Below, one piece after another: positions 7,663-15,243 of a DNA stretch of 22,426 bases; the first letter of the stretch is position 1; each line of letters begins with the position of its first letter. The notes below the pieces were generated by a model. The model was not told the origin of the DNA. It ran no database searches and saw nothing but the letters and a program-made list of their open reading frames with translations. The position numbers were made by a program, and so were the translations under genes. Source of the stretch: an uncultured Erysipelotrichaceae bacterium (lineage in GTDB: Bacteria; Bacillota_I; Bacilli_A; Erysipelotrichales; Erysipelotrichaceae); contig CALNCD010000042.1 of NCBI GenBank assembly GCA_937874965.1, forward strand, positions 1-22,426, read 5' to 3'.

Positions 7663-8604
7663 CTATAACTCCGAATGGTCCAATGTTTCCTTTAGAATAG
7701 CAGCGGAAGCCTGCAAGGCCTTACGCTCATCACTGGCGATAGGAATATCAATGACATTGATTATTCCCTGACGTCCGACCACCGTAGGTACCGATGTATA
7801 AACACCATCGACACCGTATTCTCCCTGCAGGAGCGAAGAAACGGTCAGGATTGATTTTTCATCCCGTAAGATCACCTGAACGATATGGGCAATCGCAAGC
7901 GCAACTGCATAATTCGTATGGCCTTTGCGATTGATGATTTCATACGCCGCTCCCTTGACATCTTCAGTGATCTTGAGTTTTTGCTTGTCTGTAAATTCAA
8001 TGCCCAGACTTTGCGCATACTGCTCAATCGTTAGACCAGAAATCGTCGTTAATGACCATGTCGCAATTTCAGAATCACCATGCTCACCGATGATACTTGC
8101 ATGAATATTACGCCCATCGATATTGAAAATATTTGACAGCATGGACTTGAAACGGGCCGTATCGAGTACCGTTCCTGATCCGAAGACACGATTGGCAGGG
8201 AACCCGGAAAGCTTATAGGTAATCTCAGCAAGAATATCCACTGGATTAGAAACAACCAGAAGAATTGAATTCGGTGAATATTTAACGATTTCCGGGACAA
8301 TACTCTTAAAAACCTGAATATTCCGATTGACCAAATCCAGCCGTGTTTCATTGGGTTTCTGTGCAACCCCGGCGGTTATAATAACAATATCACTGTCCGC
8401 AGTATCTGCGTAATCCCCGGCAATGACATCGACAGGCGCCACAAAGACTTCCCCTTGAGAAAGATCCATGGCCTCCCCGATGGCTTTATCTTTGTTTAAG
8501 TCAACAATGACGATGGATGACGCAAGGTTATGATTCATTAAAGCAAAAGCTGTCGTTGAACCGACAAAACCGGCACCGATGATTGAAATCTTATTTGGTT
8601 TCAT
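7663..8604 (-). CDS. ldh: L-lactate dehydrogenase
   Basis: Ldh reduces pyruvate to L-lactate with NADH, regenerating NAD+ in fermentation. The start is placed at ATG 8604, not at the longer 8643 frame, because a near-perfect AGGAGGAG ends eight bases upstream and MKPNKISIIGAGFVG is the normal family N-terminus. This gives 313 residues. Visible features: the NAD-binding GAGFVGS at 10-16, Gln82 in AQKPNETR (Gln marks lactate rather than malate dehydrogenase), Arg88 on the mobile loop, Asp148 and Arg151 (LDTARF) and catalytic His175 in GEHGD. It lies 57 bases after the DUF308-like gene and ends at a good terminator. It may have its own promoter in the gap. Confidence 0.95.
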   Translation of the reverse strand: MKPNKISIIGAGFVGSTTAFALMNHNLASSIVIVDLNKDKAIGEAMDLSQGEVFVAPVDVIAGDYADTADSDIVIITAGVAQKPNETRLDLVNRNIQVFKSIVPEIVKYSPNSILLVVSNPVDILAEITYKLSGFPANRVFGSGTVLDTARFKSMLSNIFNIDGRNIHASIIGEHGDSEIATWSLTTISGLTIEQYAQSLGIEFTDKQKLKITEDVKGAAYEIINRKGHTNYAVALAIAHIVQVILRDEKSILTVSSLLQGEYGVDGVYTSVPTVVGRQGIINVIDIPIASDERKALQASAAILKETLDHSEL

Positions 8605-8622
8605 AATACTCCTCCTGAATCT

Positions 8623-8653
8623 ACTATACACATATCGGTGCATAAGTGCACTT
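8623..8653 (-). promoter_or_regulatory. Possible ldh promoter with a 10-bp palindrome
   Basis: The short gap before ldh holds a -10-like TATAGT (8628-8623). About 15 bases upstream, where a -35 would be, is the perfect palindrome AAGTGCACTT (8644-8653). No good -35 is seen. The palindrome could be an operator, but it does not match the Rex or CcpA consensus that I know. Confidence 0.3.
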
Positions 8654-8661
8654 GATGTAAT

Positions 8662-9936
8662 TCAGTCCAGTGTTTTTCTAAAGATTTTCTTGGAAAGAAC
8701 AAAAGAGTTTTCCTGATTATACGCCGTATTCAGTACATCATAATAAGTCCCTGGAACAATTATTCCATTTATGTTGAAGAGATTGATTCCCGTCTTCTGA
8801 AACAAGGTTTCAACCAAGAGGACACAGTTGGTGGTCAAGACAAAATAGGTCTTGAAATATCCTTCCGTGAACTTGTAGTACGTTGCTTCAACATTGGCAG
8901 CATGCATTCTTGTCAAGTAATGGCGGCAGTCACTGTCGCGTTTGTAAGGGAAATCAAACACAACCGTCTTTGCCATCAGGTCAGCCAGTCCCTGCTTGAA
9001 TAAGCGGATCTGATCACTGTTGAGCTCACATTCGAATTGAACCATGACTTTATCCCGCTGGTTGATTTCAAAGTCAATGAATTCACTTTGGTTTGCGACA
9101 ATCAAAACCCCATCTCCATACAGCATTTGACTCATACGATTAAAGGGATCATGACACCCGTAGGAATAAATCTTTCCTTCATAAGCGATGTCCACATGTC
9201 CGAATTGCTCATGTCCTTTGACTTTCATATAGAAATTAACGAATACCTTGTTGGTATCATCGGCCACTTCATCTGGTTTCGATAGGATGCTCTGATCATT
9301 CTTCACCAATTCATTGGCAGTTCGAACCACTTGGGAAGGCAAGAAGGCAGCAATGAAAATCGGGAGCGGAAAACGGATGGACTGTTTGATTTTATTGTTG
9401 GAAAGCAGGTTAATTGCACTGAAAAGCTGAAAACAAGCAAAGATAATCATGTAGTAGCCAATCAGATTATTCACCAGATACGTTGTCTTCGTCCAATTCG
9501 ACAACAGGATAACGCCGAAAATCAGAGAGAATAAGCCATCAAGAAACAGATATACCCTGATACTGAGGCGATCACGATAGGCAATCACAAAGGCAAAAAA
9601 GCGGCAGCAGGAATTAAAGACGATCCAGACTCCGAACACGAGTGTCATAATCTGTTTGAACCACAGCCCATGAAGTAAAAGAATAACCACCAATGCCAGT
9701 TCCCCAAGAACAAACAGCAGGCCAAACCAATCAAAACGAGTCCGTTTACTAGTGAAGAAAGCAAAAGTTCGAGTCACAAGATCTGTTCCCAGTAAAATAA
9801 TAGCAACCAGATAAAAAAAATCCCAGAAAATTCCCAACGTCAGCGTTACTATTCCTAACGCAATAATAATCAACGAAGAGACAACTTGAATTAATGGAGA
9901 CAGATTCTGCTTTTTAAAAAATGTTTTAGGATTCAT
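8662..9936 (-). CDS. Membrane protein: DUF308/HdeD-like helices plus putative permuted-papain domain
   Basis: This is a 424-residue two-part protein. Residues 14-178 hold six membrane helices (about 14-36, 38-60, 70-90, 94-120, 128-147 and 153-177), with the short repeated hairpins typical of DUF308/HdeD-like proteins. A further hydrophobic stretch follows near 187-200. Residues about 230-424 form a soluble domain. It has a conserved-looking histidine in FGHVDIAY (His247) and a cysteine in TTNCVLLVETL (Cys371). That His-first, Asn-Cys-later order is what circularly permuted NlpC/P60-like domains such as DUF4105 show, so an acyl-transfer or peptidase-like activity is possible. This is inference from motifs. 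The start has a GGGGAG ribosome site and its own promoter, divergent from mutY. ldh follows at 57 bases. Confidence 0.75.
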   Translation of the reverse strand: MNPKTFFKKQNLSPLIQVVSSLIIIALGIVTLTLGIFWDFFYLVAIILLGTDLVTRTFAFFTSKRTRFDWFGLLFVLGELALVVILLLHGLWFKQIMTLVFGVWIVFNSCCRFFAFVIAYRDRLSIRVYLFLDGLFSLIFGVILLSNWTKTTYLVNNLIGYYMIIFACFQLFSAINLLSNNKIKQSIRFPLPIFIAAFLPSQVVRTANELVKNDQSILSKPDEVADDTNKVFVNFYMKVKGHEQFGHVDIAYEGKIYSYGCHDPFNRMSQMLYGDGVLIVANQSEFIDFEINQRDKVMVQFECELNSDQIRLFKQGLADLMAKTVVFDFPYKRDSDCRHYLTRMHAANVEATYYKFTEGYFKTYFVLTTNCVLLVETLFQKTGINLFNINGIIVPGTYYDVLNTAYNQENSFVLSKKIFRKTLD

Positions 9937-9952
9937 AACTCACTCCCCTACT

Positions 9953-9981
9953 ATCATACACAAATAGTCGTGCGACTACAA
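9953..9981 (-). promoter_or_regulatory. Promoter of the DUF308-like gene
   Basis: The minus strand has -35 TTGTAG (9981-9976), a 17-base spacer and -10 TATGAT (9958-9953), upstream of ATG 9936. The -35 is weak and the spacer contains a palindrome. Confidence 0.5.
9965..9978. promoter_or_regulatory. Palindromic candidate operator between divergent genes
   Basis: TAGTCG and CGACTA form perfect 6-bp arms around a two-base centre. The site lies between the -35 and -10 of the minus-strand promoter and about 20 bases upstream of the mutY -10. A protein bound here could affect both promoters. No regulator family is recognised. Confidence 0.4.
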
Positions 9982-9997
9982 TCTTCACCCGAGTTTA

Positions 9998-10006
9998 TGC
10001 TATAAT
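9998..10006 (+). promoter_or_regulatory. Extended -10 promoter of mutY
   Basis: TGCTATAAT on the plus strand is a perfect extended -10, ending seven bases before the mutY ATG at 10014. The expected transcription start lies within a few bases of, or at, the start codon. No strong -35 is seen. Confidence 0.65.
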
Positions 10007-10013
10007 TTCTACC

Positions 10014-11030
10014 ATGAACACACCCTTTACTCAACCGCTTTTACAGTGGTATCACACGCACAAGCGCGATCTTGTCTTCCGACAGAGCACAGATCCTTAC
10101 ATCATCTGGATTTCAGAGATTATGGCCCAGCAAACCCAGATTGCAACGATGATTCCGTATTTTGAACGTTGGATTCAGCGGTTCCCAAACCTGCGCTCCT
10201 TGGCAGAAGCTGATGAAGCAGCAGTCTTAAAACTATGGGAAGGACTTGGGTATTACAGCCGCGCCCGGAATCTGCATAAAGGCGCCCAGATGATCATGGA
10301 GAAGTTCAACGGCGTATTTCCTCAGGATATAGACTCCATTCTGAGTATTCCAGGCATCGGCGACTACACCGCAAATGCAATCCTTTCCATTGCCTTTCAT
10401 CAGCCAGCCATCGCGATTGATGGCAATGTCATCCGTGTGATGAGCCGTTATGAAGGAAGCTTGCTGGATTATTATAAAGAAAAGAACAAAAATGCGCTTA
10501 AAGCTGACTTGCTTTCCAAACTCGGCGATGATGATCCAAATTCCTTTACTCAGGCACTTATGGAACTTGGTGCCTTGATTTGCACCCCAAAAAAAGCCGC
10601 ATGTGAACAGTGTCCGCTTCGCGAAAGCTGCAAGGCATTCACCACGAATACAGTTTACGACTACCCTCTTAAAAAGGTAAGGAAACCTAATCCGGTTGAA
10701 TCCTATGATGTTTTTATTGTTGTCAAGAAGGATCATCTTCTACTAGCTGAGCGAGGTGATGACACCCTCATGAAGGGACTGAAACGATTGCCGCAGCTTC
10801 CTCATTCCGCTTCTTTGCATCCTGAGAAGTTCACCTTCCTCTTTCAGGAGAAGCATATTTACTCACATCGAACCTGGATTATGAATGTCTATCAGACCAA
10901 CGAAATAGACCAACGAAAAGAGTGGACTTTTTATCCACTCTCTGCACTTTCATCACTGGCACTCATTGGTGCACATCGTAAACTCCTAATCCGTCTTGGG
11001 CTTCTTGATGCTGAGCAAGGCATTGAATAG
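10014..11030 (+). CDS. mutY: A/G-specific adenine DNA glycosylase MutY
   Basis: MutY removes adenine mispaired with 8-oxoguanine in base excision repair. The 338-residue protein shows catalytic Glu35 in SEIMAQQTQ, the helix-hairpin-helix IPGIGDYTANAI at 112-123, catalytic Asp136 in AIDGNVIRVMSR and the iron-sulfur cysteines 190, 197, 200 and 206 (C-x6-C-x2-C-x5-C). A C-terminal NUDIX-like 8-oxoguanine recognition domain covers about 228-332. It is the only convincing plus-strand gene here. No ribosome site precedes ATG 10014, and the -10 ends seven bases upstream, which implies a leaderless mRNA. No alternative start fits, because conserved sequence begins by about residue 9. Its last 45 bases overlap the 3' end of the converging permease gene. 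Confidence 0.96.
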   Translation: MNTPFTQPLLQWYHTHKRDLVFRQSTDPYIIWISEIMAQQTQIATMIPYFERWIQRFPNLRSLAEADEAAVLKLWEGLGYYSRARNLHKGAQMIMEKFNGVFPQDIDSILSIPGIGDYTANAILSIAFHQPAIAIDGNVIRVMSRYEGSLLDYYKEKNKNALKADLLSKLGDDDPNSFTQALMELGALICTPKKAACEQCPLRESCKAFTTNTVYDYPLKKVRKPNPVESYDVFIVVKKDHLLLAERGDDTLMKGLKRLPQLPHSASLHPEKFTFLFQEKHIYSHRTWIMNVYQTNEIDQRKEWTFYPLSALSSLALIGAHRKLLIRLGLLDAEQGIE

Positions 11031-12326
11031 AATACCGAAGACTGCAGCGGTTGCGATGGCAGGAAGTTGAACGCCGTTAATTCCGGTCGGGATCATACCA
11101 TTGGCAAATCCAAAGGAACCGCCGATTCCGATAATAAGGATGACTGCGATAACGGCCAGATTCCGCGGTTCAAAGAGATCGACTTCTTTATTGATCATGA
11201 TCGCAATCCCCTGTGCCCCGATTACACCGAACAAATAGATACAAGCCCCGTTGATTACCGGCAATGGAATCGATGTCACAATATTCGTCAATGGTGTGAA
11301 AAAGGAAATTCCCATTGTTATAACAGCGGCACCAGCTAGAACATAGACAGAAAAATTACGCGTAATTGCCATCGTCGAGATATTTTCGCCATAATTGGTC
11401 CCTGCCGGACCACCGAACATTGAACTGATGATGTCCCCTAAGCCATCACCGATCAGGTTTAAACCAAGTTTGTCCGCAATCTTATAGCGTTTTGGGGATT
11501 GCTTCTTTTCAGCCAAATCATTAACATAGATATCCAATTGATAGAGATGTGCGGTCGATTCAGGAATGGTTGCGATGGCAATCGGCATAATAGCCGCCAC
11601 GGCAGACCAATCCACACGAGGCAAGGTGAAGTGAGGCAACGAAATTAAATTTGCATCAAAAATACTCTTGAAATCAATAAAACCGAATGGAATGCTGACC
11701 AGGTAGCCAACAATGATTCCCAGCAGAATCGGAAGCTGCCCAAGCACTCCTTTTTTAATATATACTGAAAATAATACCGTCGATGTCAAAGTCACCAAGG
11801 CAACAATCCAGGCCTTCGGATCAATCAACCCTGTAAGTTCATTCGTACCTGCACTTGTCAATGCAGTTCCAGCAAGGGATAGGCCAATCACCATCGCAAC
11901 ACTCCCCGTAACCGTTGCCGGCAATACCTTCTCAATTGTCGCATGGCCGAAACGATTGACAATCAAACCCGCAACAATCGAAACCAGACCAGACATGATG
12001 ATTCCAAACTGAGCCGCGGAGATTGCAGCATCACTGGCAATCCCATTAACCATCGTACCGGACGTGATTCCGGTAATTGCTGCGATGTACGAAAAACTTG
12101 ACCCATAATACAGCGGAATCTTGCCGCGGGTGACCAGGATAAACCCAAGGGTTGCTAGACCGCTTGCGAAAATTGTCGTTGAAACGTGGAATCCAGTCAG
12201 AACAGCAACTGTGACCGTTGCAGGAAACATCACCAGAATCTGCTGCAGGGCGAATGCAATCAGACGTCCTGTGGTTGGGCGTTCATCCGGAAGATATCCG
12301 GTAATGACCGACTTCAATTGACTCAT
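10986..12326 (-). CDS. pyrP: Uracil permease (NCS2 family), PyrR-controlled
   Basis: This 446-residue NCS2 nucleobase transporter has about 14 membrane segments and imports uracil with protons. Family marks are QQILVMFPATVTVA near residue 28, YYGSSFSYIAAI near 73, Glu256 in TIPESTAHL (the position of a substrate-binding glutamate) and the signature FGGPAGTNYGENISTMAITR at 304-323. NCS2 alone does not separate uracil from xanthine. The upstream leader, however, has a PyrR-type binding hairpin and terminator, which points to uracil. ATG 12326 follows AAGGAGGAAAGAGT. The gene is monocistronic as far as seen and converges on mutY with a 45-base overlap. No terminator is visible in the overlap. 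Confidence 0.92.
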   Translation of the reverse strand: MSQLKSVITGYLPDERPTTGRLIAFALQQILVMFPATVTVAVLTGFHVSTTIFASGLATLGFILVTRGKIPLYYGSSFSYIAAITGITSGTMVNGIASDAAISAAQFGIIMSGLVSIVAGLIVNRFGHATIEKVLPATVTGSVAMVIGLSLAGTALTSAGTNELTGLIDPKAWIVALVTLTSTVLFSVYIKKGVLGQLPILLGIIVGYLVSIPFGFIDFKSIFDANLISLPHFTLPRVDWSAVAAIMPIAIATIPESTAHLYQLDIYVNDLAEKKQSPKRYKIADKLGLNLIGDGLGDIISSMFGGPAGTNYGENISTMAITRNFSVYVLAGAAVITMGISFFTPLTNIVTSIPLPVINGACIYLFGVIGAQGIAIMINKEVDLFEPRNLAVIAVILIIGIGGSFGFANGMIPTGINGVQLPAIATAAVFGILFNALLSIKKPKTD

Positions 12327-12354
12327 ACTCTTTCCTCCTTGTGGCTGGTCCGAA

Positions 12355-12385
12355 TAAATAAAAGGATTGTAAAATATACAATCCT
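12355..12385 (-). terminator. Attenuator terminator of the pyrP leader
   Basis: On the minus strand AGGATTGTA pairs perfectly with TACAATCCT (9 bp) around a five-base loop and is followed by TTTATTTATT. It sits between the promoter and pyrP, so it must be conditional. The left arm (12385-12377) can alternatively pair with AATCCT at 12423-12418 of the PyrR hairpin. Confidence 0.85.
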
Positions 12386-12402
12386 CCTGATGCGTATTGA
12401 CA

Positions 12403-12433
12403 CCTTTTTAATCTCACAGGATTAACTTAAAGG
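12403..12433 (-). promoter_or_regulatory. PyrR-binding anti-antiterminator hairpin
   Basis: The leader RNA contains AATCCTGTGAGATT, which fits the PyrR loop consensus (A/G-UCC-N-G-N-GAG). It is held by an inner TTAAT/ATTAA stem and an outer CCTTT/AAAGG stem. Known PyrR biology: with UMP, PyrR stabilises this hairpin and the downstream terminator forms. Without it, the loop side pairs with the terminator arm and transcription continues. Confidence 0.8.
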
Positions 12434-12449
12434 ACCATAACCTAATAGA

Positions 12450-12477
12450 AGTATACCAAAACGACTCCAAATTGCAA
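12450..12477 (-). promoter_or_regulatory. Promoter of pyrP
   Basis: The minus strand has -35 TTGCAA (12477-12472), a 16-base spacer and -10 TATACT (12455-12450) preceded by TGG, an extended -10. The leader to pyrP is about 115 bases and holds the attenuator. Confidence 0.7.
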
Positions 12478-12486
12478 GCGAAATCG

Positions 12487-13128
12487 CTAGTTGGCCTGCG
12501 GATTTCGATAGCTGTCGATAATTGAACGGATTGCTGCCGCATTGGAGTGAATCTCCTGTGAGCTTCCCTTCGTCAGCAAGCCGCCGAAACCGACACACAA
12601 AACCCCTTTTTCAAGCCAGGTCTGAAGATTAGCAAGTGTAGCTCCTCCAGACGCAAGAAGGGGCATCTGCGGAATCGGGGTTAAGAAGACATTGGCTAAA
12701 TCCGGCCCGTAAAAATTTGAAATCGGGAATGCCTTAATGAAAGATGCACCCATTTCCAAGGCCGTCATGGCTTCTGTAATCGACGTGCATCCCGGAGCAT
12801 AAGGAATCAGATAACGATTGCAGCATTCCGCAACCGCCTGCTTGTAATTCGGGGCGATTATGAACTCTGCACCGGCCAGAATGGCCAGACGAGCCGTTTC
12901 GCTATCCAGAACAGTTCCAGCACCAACCAAAAGCCGGTCCTGAAATTCCTCTTTGAGATAACGGATAATTTCCCCTGCGTTCGGCAGAGTATAACTTATT
13001 TCCAAAACATCAATACCGCCATCCAGACAGCCTTTTGCAATTTCATAGGCTCGTTCCTGGGTCATGACGCGGACAATTGCCATAGCACCACATCGTTCGA
13101 TACGGTTGCAGATATCAGCTTTAAACAT
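12487..13128 (-). CDS. KDPG/KDPGal-type aldolase (Eda family)
   Basis: This 213-residue class I aldolase of the Eda/KdgA family cleaves 2-keto-3-deoxy-6-phospho sugar acids to pyruvate and an aldehyde phosphate. The start is set at ATG 13128, because AGAGG lies eight bases upstream and MFKADICNRIERCG matches the family start. The longer 13167 frame would begin inside the regulator's displaced tail. Visible residues: Glu43 in LEISYT, GAGTV at 69-73, Schiff-base Lys132 in FIKAFP and phosphate-loop ASGGAT at 159-164. The position of E. coli Eda Arg49 is Thr47, so the substrate may not be KDPG itself. It is the last gene of the PTS operon and overlaps the reconstructed regulator by eight bases. 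A short AGCGATTTCGCT hairpin follows the stop. Confidence 0.9.
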   Translation of the reverse strand: MFKADICNRIERCGAMAIVRVMTQERAYEIAKGCLDGGIDVLEISYTLPNAGEIIRYLKEEFQDRLLVGAGTVLDSETARLAILAGAEFIIAPNYKQAVAECCNRYLIPYAPGCTSITEAMTALEMGASFIKAFPISNFYGPDLANVFLTPIPQMPLLASGGATLANLQTWLEKGVLCVGFGGLLTKGSSQEIHSNAAAIRSIIDSYRNPQAN

Positions 13129-13300
13129 GATTTTCCTCTTTCCTAGTATGTGCTTCAATATAATCAAATACTTCTTCAGGTGTCGTTGCGTGCAATAGAA
13201 ACGGCAAGAAGTCCTGACGATTCAATAAATCAAGCAGTGAAGACATCGCAGCCAGATGATGAACACTGTTCAGAGCACTTAAAAACAGAATGATTGGAAC
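13121..13300 (-). pseudogene. Detached C-terminal end of the regulator's EIIA-like domain
   Basis: This frame, displaced by one base from the regulator, reads VPIILFLSALNSVHHLAAM and continues to EENHV before TAA at 13121. It is the missing second half of a PTS EIIA type 2 domain. Its end overlaps the aldolase ATG by eight bases (CATGTTTAA). It has no start of its own and can be made only by frameshifting. Compared with the operon's EIIA, about four residues (roughly 14 bases) are missing at the junction near 13301. Confidence 0.75.
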
Positions 13301-15224
13301 TGTTCTTGAAATTAACCGGAGTTTTCAATGTCGTTATCGCAATTGCATACTTCAATGCACCATACTTCGGCAGCGTATGAGGCAAGGCAATATGAGGTGC
13401 AATGACAAAATCCGGCAGTATATTCTCGCTGCTATGCACTATTTTATCCAGATAGCTTTCAGTAACCGCAAGATTTTTCACCAGAACCTGCCCTGACTGG
13501 TAAAGTGCCTCTTGCGTCGACTTGACCTCAACATTCAATTGAATCGAATCAATGCTGATCATATCCACTAATTCCAGCTGATGTTCTTTCTGCTGATCAA
13601 AACTGCTGGTGTCCTTGAATTGCGTAAATGCACTCTGCAAATCAGTAATCAGGTTCTTGCGGTTCTGGATTACCGCATTCCTTTCAATTACCTTCAGGAG
13701 GACATCAATATTCGAAGGCTGATGAAGGGGTGAACCGATATAGGAATAGACCTCTTTCTCGACTTCAAAGCGCTCATAGACATCCATGATCGGGCTGACA
13801 CGGATAATCGGTGTCGATGTTGTAAAGGTAAAGCGCAGCAACTGTGTCGTAAAGATAAGATCGACATGATAACGATCAACATCAAACTCGCCGATCTCAA
13901 TCGGTGCTAGGAACTCAATCTCAGGAAACATGCTGTTGAGTTCGTTGAAAAGAATCGCTGAAGTACCGATACCATTGGTGCAGATAATCAATGCCTTGGT
14001 TTTATGGTAAAGTTCACCTTCCCGATTTCTGGTATAGATGGATGCGAAATGCATGGTCAAATACGAAAGCTCATCATCGGGAACCTCTTCATTGAACAAG
14101 ACACTGAAAGGTTTCATTGTTTCACGAACCATTGCGAAAAGGTCCTTATACTCTTCTTTGACTTTATCACTCAATGGATTATTAATAGGCAAGCGATACA
14201 GCAGACGATAGTACGCCGGCCTGAAATGCGAATAGAGCTGCCTGAAAATCTCTTCCGTGTCCTTATAGTGAATCCCGCTTAATAGTTCAAAACGGCTCAT
14301 GATCTTACCGACAATTTCAGCAATGACCACACAATCGTCGGTATTCTCTTCAACATTACCGACGGAGATACCAAGAACCCAGGCGCTGATATATTTTACT
14401 TCGTTGTCATTGATCAATTCGGTGTTCTTATAATATTGAATCAATTCTAACGTGAACTCATGTTCCTTGGAATCATTCAGCAAGGTAATAACCGGAATAT
14501 CACGGATTTCAGCATGATTGATCGCACTTAACTGAGTATTGCAGATCCGTGTATGCAGAAGAATGAAAATATAGATGAATTCCAGCAAGCGATCCTCAAC
14601 AAAAACAATACCGTGTTTCTTGGCTAATTCAAAAGTGACCAGTTTTGAATAATCATAGGTAGCAAGCCTGAATTTTTCGATAAACAAATCAAAAACGCGG
14701 GTATTGTGCTCGTCAGAAATTGAAAGGATAACTTCACGCATCATATACCGGCGAATGCTCATTTCGGAACCATCGAGATAATATCCCCGTGTCCGGTTAT
14801 TCTTTAATTCTATACCATAGCCCGACAGGACAACTGCAAGTCCCTTCAGGTCTTGCAGTGCACTGGATCGCCCCACCCCGAGCGCTTCCATAAAGAACGA
14901 CAAGGGCAGATAATCAGTTTCGATAAACAGCATCAGGAATCCATAGACCTGCCGCTCATGCTTATTGAAGTAGTAGACCTGGATGTCTTTCTTTTCCAAG
15001 ATAAACTGACGCAGAAACTGCTTGCTGGTTTCATCGACATTGAACAAGTTGGTTGGCAATAGCCGGATCACGGTAAGTTTCTCCTGCTGAAGCAAGGTAT
15101 TCACTTTCTCCAGCCGGTAAAGGACTTGACGACGCGTTGAAGAACTCTCGTTGATCACTTCGTGCAACGTGATAAATGGTCTCTCCAGGAGCAGCGTGAT
15201 CAGTGATATCACATCGTTATCCAT
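13230..15224 (-). CDS. PRD-containing BglG/MtlR-type PTS regulator, frameshifted in its EIIA domain
   Basis: This is a transcriptional regulator controlled by PTS phosphorylation. The 664-residue frame has N-terminal helix-turn-helix segments (about 5-50 and 90-145) and two PRD domains (about 165-280 and 290-400), with His333 in YSHFRPAYYRL and His392 in LTMHFAS as likely phospho-sites. A GatB-like EIIB domain follows (about 408-495, Cys415 in IICTNGIGTS), then an EIIA type 2 domain from about 515 with His616 in PHIALPH. DNA-binding activators of this layout (MtlR, LicR) differ from RNA-binding BglG, so it probably acts at the operon promoter. After residue 641 the frame slips and ends in unrelated sequence; the true tail continues to 13121. 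ATG 15224 has AGAAGGAGG upstream, 19 bases after the previous gene. Confidence 0.88.
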   Translation of the reverse strand: MDNDVISLITLLLERPFITLHEVINESSSTRRQVLYRLEKVNTLLQQEKLTVIRLLPTNLFNVDETSKQFLRQFILEKKDIQVYYFNKHERQVYGFLMLFIETDYLPLSFFMEALGVGRSSALQDLKGLAVVLSGYGIELKNNRTRGYYLDGSEMSIRRYMMREVILSISDEHNTRVFDLFIEKFRLATYDYSKLVTFELAKKHGIVFVEDRLLEFIYIFILLHTRICNTQLSAINHAEIRDIPVITLLNDSKEHEFTLELIQYYKNTELINDNEVKYISAWVLGISVGNVEENTDDCVVIAEIVGKIMSRFELLSGIHYKDTEEIFRQLYSHFRPAYYRLLYRLPINNPLSDKVKEEYKDLFAMVRETMKPFSVLFNEEVPDDELSYLTMHFASIYTRNREGELYHKTKALIICTNGIGTSAILFNELNSMFPEIEFLAPIEIGEFDVDRYHVDLIFTTQLLRFTFTTSTPIIRVSPIMDVYERFEVEKEVYSYIGSPLHQPSNIDVLLKVIERNAVIQNRKNLITDLQSAFTQFKDTSSFDQQKEHQLELVDMISIDSIQLNVEVKSTQEALYQSGQVLVKNLAVTESYLDKIVHSSENILPDFVIAPHIALPHTLPKYGALKYAIAITTLKTPVNFKNSSNHSVFKCSEQCSSSGCDVFTA

Positions 15225-15243
15225 CGTGTCCTCCTTCTCTTTG

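Noticed and set aside
8605..8643. Longer start of L-lactate dehydrogenase at 8643
   Set aside because: The extra 13 residues precede the ribosome site AGGAGGAG and are not part of the family N-terminus.
13121..13307. Programmed ribosomal frameshifting to make full EIIA domains
   Set aside because: No slippery heptamer or known +1 shift signal is seen at either break, and residues are missing at both junctions, which points to deletions rather than recoding.
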